A stretch of 64,000 nucleotides of DNA, from NCBI GenBank assembly GCA_023382535.1, contig JAHDWA010000038.1, positions 1-64,000 of the forward strand, given 5' to 3'. A program made the position numbers and the translations under genes. The DNA comes from Anaerolineae bacterium (GTDB lineage Bacteria > Chloroflexota > Anaerolineae > 4572-78 > J111). The first letter of the stretch is position 1. Every line of letters starts with the position of its first letter. Below are positions 57,791 through 64,000 of the stretch, piece after piece. The notes beneath the pieces were generated by a model. The model worked only from the letters and a program-made list of their open reading frames with translations. It was not told the origin of the DNA and made no database searches.

Positions 57791-59635
57791 ATGAAAAAAA
57801 TAGCTCGCGGAATTAGTGTATTCTTGTTTTTGGCGCTGCTGTTAGCCGCCATGCCGCTGGCAACCCTGGCTCAAGAGGAAGTTGTCTGTGAGGCAGATGC
57901 CATTGTCCAGTCGGAAGACTCCCTGTCCACCCTGGCCGACAAGTACTATGGCAACATTTTTGCCTACCCGGTGATTGTGGACGCAACCAACGCCAAGGCG
58001 GCTACTGATAGCAGTTACGCCACGATAGATGATCCAAACGTCATTGAAACCGGCTCGAAACTATGTATCCCGCCGGGAGAAGTGGCCCAGCAAATGCTCA
58101 ACGAGTCGGTCTTTACGGCGGTGGGGGATGAGCAGGCCGCGACCACGCTGGTCATCGGCATTACCGAAGACACCGTTTCGCTGGACCCTGGCCGGGGTTA
58201 TGAAGTGCATGCCGGCACAGTCAACCGCGCTGTCTACGAAACCCTGGTTACATTCCCCCCCGATAACGTTGACGAGGTTATCCCCGGCGCTGCCGAGAGC
58301 TGGACCATCTCTGAGGACGGCCTGACCTATACCTTTACAATGGCCCAGGGGCACAAATTCAGCACGGGCCGGACGGTTACGGCTAATGATGCGGCGTTCA
58401 GCATCAACCGCATGAAAAATATCAAGGGCAACCCGTCCTTCCTGGCCGATAATATCGCCAGCGTTGAGGCTGCCGACGAGCAAACCCTGGTTATCAAATT
58501 GTCCGCCCCCGACCCTTCGCTGCTGGCCCGGCTGGTCTTCCCCGCTTTTAGCGTGATTGACAGCGAAGAGGCCAAAGCTCATGGGGCGACCGATGCCGCC
58601 GACGCCGCGGAAACGGACACGGCTGAAGAATGGCTCAACCAAAATTCCATTGGCAGCGGACCTTACATGTACGAAAAGTGGGAGCCGCTGGTGGAGGTCA
58701 TCCTGGTCCGGAACCCCAACTACGCCGGCGAACCGGCGCCAATTGACCGGGTCATCTATCGCACGATCTCGACCGCGGCCGCCCAAAAGCTGGCCCTCGA
58801 AGCCGGCGATCTGGACATTGCCCTGGATATCAGCGCCGACCAGGTGCCGAGCCTGGAAAGCAACGCCAATCTTACGCTTTATAAAGGCCAGGGTGATCAG
58901 ATCTTCTTCCTGCTCATGAACATGGACCCGGCGATTGGCGGCCCCATGACCCAGGATACGGTTCAGGACGCGGTCCGGCTGGCGGTAGATACTGACGGTA
59001 TCCGCCAGTTAATGGGCGGCTCGGCGGCCACGCCGGTCAATATCCTGCCCGTTCACTGGCCGTTTGCCCTAGATCAATCGCAGCGAATTCAGCGGAATGT
59101 TGACGCGGCCAAGGCGAAGCTGGCGGAAGCGGGCTTTGCCGATGGCCTGACGGTGGAGTTGGAATACCCCGATTTCACCTCGGGCGATGTGGCTATAGGC
59201 ACGCTGGCGCAGAAGGTTCAGGCTGACCTGGCCGAAGCCGGCATTAATGTGGTGCTCAAGCCGGGCGACCTGCAAGTGACGTTGGAACGCTATCGCAACG
59301 GCCAGGAGAATTTTGGGCTGTGGTTATGGAGTCCCGACTTCATTGACCCGATTGACCGCATTGCTTTTACCCCTGGCGGTAAGGTCGGTCTCCGGGCTAA
59401 CTGGACGGAGGAGCGGGCCAGCCAGGAGTTGAATGAGGCGGTGGCTCGGGCCAAAGTGGTGACTGATCGGGCTGAGCGTGAGCAGGCTTTTGCCGATGTG
59501 CAGCGGATCATGCTCGATGAGAGCGCCTTTGCTTTCCTCGGTCAAAGCGGCGTGCAGGTAGCGTACCGGACTGGCCTGGAAGGATTTGTCTACAATGCTA
59601 TGTGGCGGGTCAATCCGTACACGATGAGCAAATAA
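57791..59635 (+). CDS. Peptide/nickel-type (family 5) ABC binding protein with N-terminal LysM-like domain
   Basis: The 614-residue protein starts with a Sec signal (MKKIARGISVFLFLALLLAA, cleavage near LAQ) and then a LysM-like unit of about 70 residues (VQSEDSLSTLADKYYGN to ETGSKLCIPPG). The rest is a family 5 solute-binding protein with LDPGRGYEVHAG, NDAAFSINRMK and GSGPYMYEKW. LysM binds peptidoglycan or related glycans, so the fusion could hold the binding protein near the wall. It is followed by two permeases, but ATPase genes are not in the window. AGGAG precedes the ATG. Confidence 0.93.
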   Translation: MKKIARGISVFLFLALLLAAMPLATLAQEEVVCEADAIVQSEDSLSTLADKYYGNIFAYPVIVDATNAKAATDSSYATIDDPNVIETGSKLCIPPGEVAQQMLNESVFTAVGDEQAATTLVIGITEDTVSLDPGRGYEVHAGTVNRAVYETLVTFPPDNVDEVIPGAAESWTISEDGLTYTFTMAQGHKFSTGRTVTANDAAFSINRMKNIKGNPSFLADNIASVEAADEQTLVIKLSAPDPSLLARLVFPAFSVIDSEEAKAHGATDAADAAETDTAEEWLNQNSIGSGPYMYEKWEPLVEVILVRNPNYAGEPAPIDRVIYRTISTAAAQKLALEAGDLDIALDISADQVPSLESNANLTLYKGQGDQIFFLLMNMDPAIGGPMTQDTVQDAVRLAVDTDGIRQLMGGSAATPVNILPVHWPFALDQSQRIQRNVDAAKAKLAEAGFADGLTVELEYPDFTSGDVAIGTLAQKVQADLAEAGINVVLKPGDLQVTLERYRNGQENFGLWLWSPDFIDPIDRIAFTPGGKVGLRANWTEERASQELNEAVARAKVVTDRAEREQAFADVQRIMLDESAFAFLGQSGVQVAYRTGLEGFVYNAMWRVNPYTMSK

Positions 59636-59678
59636 CCCGGGTTTTTAAGCTGCTGTAGTCAGGCAGTAACCTCTCGTA

Positions 59679-59729
59679 GTGATGCGTGAAACGTGATAAG
59701 ATGTAAATCCCTCACATTTCACGCATCAC
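59679..59729. repeat. Perfect 13-bp hairpin, 'GTGATGCGTGAAA' class
   Basis: GTGATGCGTGAAA (59679-59691) and TTTCACGCATCAC (59717-59729), followed by GTTTTACTTTTT, lie between the binding protein and permease genes. It could lower permease expression relative to binding protein. Confidence 0.82.
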
Positions 59730-59741
59730 GTTTTACTTTTT

Positions 59742-60758
59742 ATGCAACGTTTTGTTCTACGCCGTTTAGTTTTGCTGATACCCTTACTCGTCGGCATCAC
59801 TTTGGTTGCCTTTATCTTATCCCATGCCGTCCCCTCTGATCCTGTCAACGCGGCCCTGGGCCAGAGTGCTGTGGCTGACCCGGAAATTGTCGCTGCTTTC
59901 AGAGCCAAGTGGGGTTTGGACCAACCCGTCCATATTCAGTACTTTACCTATCTCCGCAATATGCTCAGGGGCGACTTGGGCGTGTCTATTGGCACACACC
60001 GGCCTGTTATGGAGGATTTGGGGCGCTACATGCCGGCGACAGTGGAGTTGTCCACCGCCTCGATCATCCTGGCGGTGCTGATCGGGGTACCCCTCGGGGT
60101 TGTCTCGGCGGTGCGGCGCAATACCTGGTTAGACCAGGTGAGCCGGGTCCTGTCGCTGATTGGCGTCTCGGCCCCGGTCTTCTGGCTGGCCTTGTTAGGG
60201 TTATTTCTGTTCTACTCCCGCTTAAATTGGCTGCCCGGCCCCGGCCGGCTGCACATCGGGACCAGACCACCCCCGCCGGTGACCGGCTTATTCACGCTAG
60301 ACGCGCTCCTGGCCGGCGATGTTGAGCTGTTTATCAATGCTTTCAGCCATCTGATTTTACCCAGCATTGTTCTCGCCAGTTACAGTATGGGCCTGATCAC
60401 GCGGGTCACGCGCTCGGCCATGTTAGATGTGCTGAGCCAGGACTATATCCGTACTGCCCGTTCCAAAGGTCTGCACGAGGGCTGGGTGGTGGGACGTCAT
60501 GCCCTGTCCAACGCCTTGATCCCTACGGTCACGGTTTTGGGGTTGTCCTACGGCAACCTGCTTACCGGCACCGTGCTGACCGAAACCATCTTCTCCTGGC
60601 CGGGCATCGGTCAGTACGCTTACCAGGCCTCGGTTTCGTTGGATTTCCCGGCGATTATGGGCGTCACCATGCTGATCGCCTTTGTTTTTATTGCCGTGAA
60701 TCTGGTGGTTGATGTCACCTACGTCTTTTTAGACCCCCGCCTGCGGGAGGCGCAGTGA
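59742..60758 (+). CDS. Dipeptide/oligopeptide-type ABC permease (DppB family)
   Basis: The 338-residue membrane protein has the DppB pattern: VPSDPVNAALG near the start, about six transmembrane helices, and the permease loop YIRTARSKGLHEGWVVGRHA. It pairs with the DppC-type permease 39 bp later. The start ATG at 59742 lies in TTTTTATG just after a hairpin. Confidence 0.95.
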   Translation: MQRFVLRRLVLLIPLLVGITLVAFILSHAVPSDPVNAALGQSAVADPEIVAAFRAKWGLDQPVHIQYFTYLRNMLRGDLGVSIGTHRPVMEDLGRYMPATVELSTASIILAVLIGVPLGVVSAVRRNTWLDQVSRVLSLIGVSAPVFWLALLGLFLFYSRLNWLPGPGRLHIGTRPPPPVTGLFTLDALLAGDVELFINAFSHLILPSIVLASYSMGLITRVTRSAMLDVLSQDYIRTARSKGLHEGWVVGRHALSNALIPTVTVLGLSYGNLLTGTVLTETIFSWPGIGQYAYQASVSLDFPAIMGVTMLIAFVFIAVNLVVDVTYVFLDPRLREAQ

Positions 60759-60797
60759 TCCAGACTAAATTAACTCGGGGGAGAAGGTAATTTTGAC

Positions 60798-61724
60798 GTG
60801 CAGTCAACGACGCAACCCTCCATGGTGAATACCTCGGCAGCCCTCGCTGCTCCGGCAACGGGACTGAATGTTCGATCCCGGCGCAGCGGGTTGAGGGCGG
60901 CTGTCTATTTTCTGCGGCGAAATCACCTGGCCCTGGTCGGCTTGCTGTTGGTTCTGTTTTGGATTGTCATTACCCTGGCCGCGCCGCTGGTAGCGCCTTA
61001 CGATCCGTATAAACAGGCGATCCCGGAGCGTTTGCAGCCGCCGAGTGCGGCGCATTGGGGTGGTACAGACCAACTGGGGCGGGATGTGCTCAGCCGGGTT
61101 ATTTATGGCGGGCGGATCAGCTTGCCGGCAGCTCTGGCCGTGGTCGTGGCGGCGGGGATTGTCGGGACGGTGGTGGGAGCTTTGGCCGGCTTTTTGGGGG
61201 GCGTATGGGATGAAGTGCTGATGCGCATCACCGACATTTTTATGGCCTTCCCCGGAATTATCCTGTCTATGGCTGTCGCCGCTGCTTTAGGCCCCAATAT
61301 CAGTAACGCCGTTGTCGCCATCGTCGTCGTGTTGTGGCCCAACTATGCCCGTATTGTGCGCGGCCTGGTGTTGACGGTCAAAGAGAACGAGTACGTCCTG
61401 GCCGGCCGAGCGGTTGGGGTAACAGAGAGGCGGCTGCTGTGGCGGACAATTTTACCCAACTGTTTGGCTCCGGGCCTGGTGATGGCGACCCTGGATTTGG
61501 GCAATGCCGTACTCTCTTTCTCCGGGCTGAGCTTTTTGGGGCTTGGGCCGGAACCCAGCACCCCCGAATGGGGCCGCATGGTCTCCGATGGCATTGCCTT
61601 CTTCGACCAGTGGTGGATCAGCGCCTGCCCCGGTCTGGCGATTTTTACTGTCGTCATGGCCTTCAATTTTGTCGGGGACGGGCTGCGCGACGCCCTCGAC
61701 CCGCGCCTGCGGCGGCAGCTCTAA
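60798..61724 (+). CDS. Dipeptide/oligopeptide-type ABC permease (DppC family)
   Basis: The 308-residue membrane protein has the DppC features: N-terminal tail, LVAPYDPYKQAIPERLQ, GTDQLGRDVLSRVIYGGRIS, and the EAA loop NEYVLAGRAVGVTERRLLWR. It begins at GTG 60798, or at ATG 60822. Together with the binding protein it imports peptides, glycans or nickel; ATPases must be encoded elsewhere. Confidence 0.95.
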   Translation: MQSTTQPSMVNTSAALAAPATGLNVRSRRSGLRAAVYFLRRNHLALVGLLLVLFWIVITLAAPLVAPYDPYKQAIPERLQPPSAAHWGGTDQLGRDVLSRVIYGGRISLPAALAVVVAAGIVGTVVGALAGFLGGVWDEVLMRITDIFMAFPGIILSMAVAAALGPNISNAVVAIVVVLWPNYARIVRGLVLTVKENEYVLAGRAVGVTERRLLWRTILPNCLAPGLVMATLDLGNAVLSFSGLSFLGLGPEPSTPEWGRMVSDGIAFFDQWWISACPGLAIFTVVMAFNFVGDGLRDALDPRLRRQL

Positions 61725-61727
61725 AGT

Positions 61728-61800
61728 GACCGCCGACAACAGACCGCTGACCGCCGAAAAATCTGGATTTCCAGCGGCCGTCGGTCTGCGGTCGGTGGTC
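61728..61800. repeat. Stutter hairpin, 'GACCGCCGACAACAGACCGC' class
   Basis: GACCGCCGAC on the left and GTCGGTGGTC on the right pair with G-U pairs, with further CAGACCG/CGGTCTG pairing inside. It begins at the permease stop. Confidence 0.72.
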
Positions 61801-61910
61801 GTAGATGATACCACTTGGTTCCCATTTTGACCCCTTCAGCTCTTGCCAAGCCCCCTCGATTTTGTTAGTATAAGCCCCCATAAAAACAACTTCAACACGA
61901 GGTGAAATCA

Positions 61911-62492
61911 ATGCAAACCCAGACAATGCCCTTGACTCTGATTGATGCGGTCCTGCCCCAGCGGCGGATCGTGCATAACGTTATTTTGGTCGTGGTTTTC
62001 AGTGCGCTGATTGCGCTGTCGGCCCAGATTGCCATTCCCCTACCCTTCACCCCAGTGCCGATAACCATGCAAACACTGACCGTTTTGCTGACCGGCCTGC
62101 TCCTCGGCAGCCGCCTGGGCATGGCCACCCTGATCACTTACCTGGTCGAAGGAGTGATGGGGCTGCCTGTTTTTACCCAGTGGGGGTCTGGCGTGGCTCA
62201 CCTGCTCGGCCCGACGGGCGGCTACCTGATCGGCTTTGTCCTTGCTGCCGGGTTGGTTGGCTTTCTGGCCGAGCGCGGCTGGGATCGCCAGGTCTGGACC
62301 ACTTTACTGGCGATGATTCTGGGCAACCTGGTTATCTATACCTTTGGCGTCACTTGGTTGAGCACGTTCCTGGGGGTGGAGAGGGCCATCGCCGGGGGCA
62401 TGCTTCCCTTCCTCGTCGGTGATGCGGTTAAAATTGCCCTGGCGATGGTCGCGCTGCCCGGCGGCTGGGCTTTGCTGCGGCGGCGTAATTAG
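61911..62492 (+). CDS. bioY: BioY biotin transporter substrate-specificity (S) component
   Basis: The 193-residue membrane protein has the BioY signature PFTPVPITMQTLTVLLTGLL with LGSRLGMATLITYLVEG, and six predicted helices. AGGTG precedes ATG 61911 at a better distance than GTG 61902. Energy-coupling ATPases are not nearby. It would take up biotin for the carboxylase at 37164-40411. Confidence 0.93.
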   Translation: MQTQTMPLTLIDAVLPQRRIVHNVILVVVFSALIALSAQIAIPLPFTPVPITMQTLTVLLTGLLLGSRLGMATLITYLVEGVMGLPVFTQWGSGVAHLLGPTGGYLIGFVLAAGLVGFLAERGWDRQVWTTLLAMILGNLVIYTFGVTWLSTFLGVERAIAGGMLPFLVGDAVKIALAMVALPGGWALLRRRN

Positions 62493-62525
62493 TAGCACAG
62501 CAGTTGAGTCCTCATTAGGATCAAA

Positions 62526-63671
62526 ATGGACTTTGAATTAACCGAAGAACAACGGTTGATCCGCAACGGGGTCCGGGAATTTGCGCAGGGTGAAATTGCG
62601 CCGCGCGCCCGCGAGATTGACGAGACGGGCGAATTTCCCTGGGATATCCTCAAAAAAATGGCTAAACTGGGGTTAATGGGCCTGCCCTTCCCGGAAAAAT
62701 ACGGCGGAGCAGGCGCCGACACCCTGAGCTGCATTCTGGCTATTGAGGAGATTGCGGCTGCCTCCGGTTCAGTTGCCATCACCTATAATGCGCATCTGTC
62801 GTTGGGTGCTGCCCCGATTTACATGTTCGGCACGGAGGCACAAAAGCAGAAGTGGCTGGCTCCTTTAGCCCGCGGTGAAGCCCTCGGTGCTTTTGCCCTG
62901 ACCGAACCCCACGCCGGCTCTGACTCTGCCGCGATGAAAACACGGGCTGAGGACTGTGGGAATGAATGGGTTTTAAACGGCCAAAAAATGTGGATCACCT
63001 CCGGGTCGGTCGCCCACTCGTTTGTGGTCGCTGCCAAAACCGATCCGGCTGCCGGCGCGCATGGGGTTTCGAACTTTATCGTCCCCGCCGACGCGCCGGG
63101 CCTGGTGGTGGGTAAGGATGAACCAAAGATGGGTATGAAAGGCTCGCCCACCAATCAGTTGTTTTTTCAGGACTGCCGCCTGCCCAAAGAGAATTTGCTG
63201 GGCCGGCTCAACGAGGGCTTCAAGCAGTTTATGCTAGTGCTGGATGCCGCCCGGATTACTATTTCAGCGATGGCCCTGGGCCTGGGTCGGGCCGCGTTGG
63301 AGCAGTCCATCAAATATGCCCAGGAGCGCGAGGCTTTTGGCCAGCCGATTGCCGGCTTCCAATCCATCCAGATGAAGCTGGCCGACATGGCCACCGAGCT
63401 GGAGGCAGCCCGGCTGCTGATGCATAAAGCGGCAGTGATGAAGGAAAGGGGTGAGCGCATTACCCAAATAGCGGCAATGGCCAAAGTTTTTGCAACGGAA
63501 GCGGCTGACCGGGCCTGCTGGCAGGCTATCCAAATTCACGGCGGCATGGGTTACAGCCGGGAGCTACCGGTTGAACGTTTCTATCGTGATAACCGGCTGA
63601 CGCTTATCGGCGATGGCACCAGCGAGATTCAGCGGCTGCTGATCGCGCGGCATCTCTTAAAGGAAGCTTGA
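62526..63671 (+). CDS. Acyl-CoA dehydrogenase
   Basis: The 381-residue flavoprotein has AFALTEPHAGSDSAAMKT, WITSGSVAHSFVV, MGMKGSPTNQLFFQDCRLP and the FAD/substrate end IQIHGGMGYSRELPVERFYR. In short- and medium-chain enzymes a Glu serves as catalytic base within the following YEGT segment; here it reads IGDGTSEIQR, with Asp instead. The chain preference is open, though the carboxylase/mutase setting suggests branched or short acyl-CoA. It starts at ATG 62526. Confidence 0.93.
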   Translation: MDFELTEEQRLIRNGVREFAQGEIAPRAREIDETGEFPWDILKKMAKLGLMGLPFPEKYGGAGADTLSCILAIEEIAAASGSVAITYNAHLSLGAAPIYMFGTEAQKQKWLAPLARGEALGAFALTEPHAGSDSAAMKTRAEDCGNEWVLNGQKMWITSGSVAHSFVVAAKTDPAAGAHGVSNFIVPADAPGLVVGKDEPKMGMKGSPTNQLFFQDCRLPKENLLGRLNEGFKQFMLVLDAARITISAMALGLGRAALEQSIKYAQEREAFGQPIAGFQSIQMKLADMATELEAARLLMHKAAVMKERGERITQIAAMAKVFATEAADRACWQAIQIHGGMGYSRELPVERFYRDNRLTLIGDGTSEIQRLLIARHLLKEA

Positions 63672-63703
63672 GAAGTTATCTTAACTTGTTTTCGAGGCAG
63701 ACA

Positions 63704-64000
63704 ATGATCATTAAATTACAAGATGTCCCCGATATCACCGAAGAGGGTTATCCCCTGGTGATGAAGAAAATTTTCTATCGAGGCCGGCACAGCGACGACA
63801 TCAGCGTGACCTGGGTCAAATTGTGGGGCCACCACAAAAAGATGATCTGCCATGCCAGCGACCGGGCTTACTACATCATTGATGGGGAAGGCGAGTTCCA
63901 GGTGGGGGAGGACCCGCCCGGCAAAGTCAGCGGCGGCGATTTTGTCTTCATCCCGCGAGGCGTTCCCTACGTCTTTGATGGCCACATAACTTACCTGGTC
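63704..64000 (+). CDS. Cupin-domain protein, N-terminal part (runs off the window)
   Basis: An ATG at 63704 after GAGG opens a frame that continues to the window end, giving 99 residues. Segments YYIIDGEGEFQVG and SGGDFVFIPRGVPYVFDG are cupin motifs. The first motif has few histidines, so metal binding is uncertain. It lies 32 bp after the acyl-CoA dehydrogenase and is probably in its operon. Confidence 0.8.
   Translation, partial: MIIKLQDVPDITEEGYPLVMKKIFYRGRHSDDISVTWVKLWGHHKKMICHASDRAYYIIDGEGEFQVGEDPPGKVSGGDFVFIPRGVPYVFDGHITYLV

Noticed and set aside
57612..57794. Short open frame before the binding-protein gene
   Set aside because: It begins inside a consensus -35 box and runs through the leader hairpin, so it is untranslated leader.
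1..64000. tRNA, rRNA, transposase or phage genes
   Set aside because: None was recognised on either strand by motif or cloverleaf inspection; a covariance-model search was not possible here.

Overview
The window looks like one contig of a free-living, heterotrophic, moderately GC-rich bacterium. Several flavin/F420-type luciferase-like oxidoreductases, many short-chain dehydrogenases (SDRs), stand-alone solute-binding proteins and acyl-CoA catabolism genes suggest Chloroflexota (Anaerolineae-like). That placement is an inference from gene content, because no rRNA or ribosomal marker is present. I see no tRNA, transposase, phage or CRISPR locus.

Layout. From 1 to 9662 everything is on the minus strand: the start of a secreted sugar-binding protein, two TIM-barrel sugar isomerases, a SAF-domain oxidoreductase, a split transketolase, a PfkB sugar kinase, a GntR/UTRA repressor and a luciferase-like oxidoreductase. 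The strand switches between 9663 and 9897, and everything after is on the plus strand. At 9898-14114 lie a SnoaL-like protein, KDPG aldolase, KDG kinase and a GAF histidine kinase with its NarL-type regulator. At 14375-23355 lie a luciferase-like oxidoreductase, a signal-less Type 1 periplasmic-binding-fold protein, an aminotransferase, SDRs, a polar amino-acid ABC transporter with a Tat-exported binding protein, and an FMN dehydrogenase of altered active site. At 23562-26906 are the E1 alpha, E1 beta and E2 genes of a 2-oxoacid dehydrogenase. At 27014-40411 is a large acyl-CoA block: mutase large subunit, cupin, two thiolases, a class III CoA-transferase, an AtuA-like protein split into two genes, enoyl-CoA hydratase, MaoC hydratase and a three-gene biotin carboxylase. 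At 40414-42568 is a proline-racemase-like protein with Cys/Gly active site beside an ornithine-cyclodeaminase-like reductase, which fits 3-hydroxyproline breakdown. From 42578 to 57028 come hydrolases, SDRs, more signal-less binding-fold proteins, an MFS transporter, an M24 peptidase, luciferase-like paralogues, the B12 subunit of the mutase with its MeaB chaperone, an aldolase and an amidohydrolase. The end holds a dipeptide-type ABC transporter (binding protein plus two permeases), BioY, an acyl-CoA dehydrogenase and a truncated cupin.

How it works together. Sugars and sugar acids feed the KDG/KDPG and transketolase reactions. Branched 2-oxoacids or similar are oxidised to acyl-CoA by E1/E2, processed by dehydrogenase, hydratases, thiolases and biotin carboxylase, and rearranged by the B12 mutase. 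BioY supplies biotin.

Most notable are two genes with an in-frame TGA at a redox-active position: a CxxU AhpD-like protein at 49167 and a UxxC glutaredoxin-like protein at 57115. Next is a window-wide class of intergenic hairpins built from short stuttered words, one of which appears to have entered the E2 coding sequence. Third is a set of four periplasmic-binding-fold proteins that have no export signal, three of them next to or near SDR genes.
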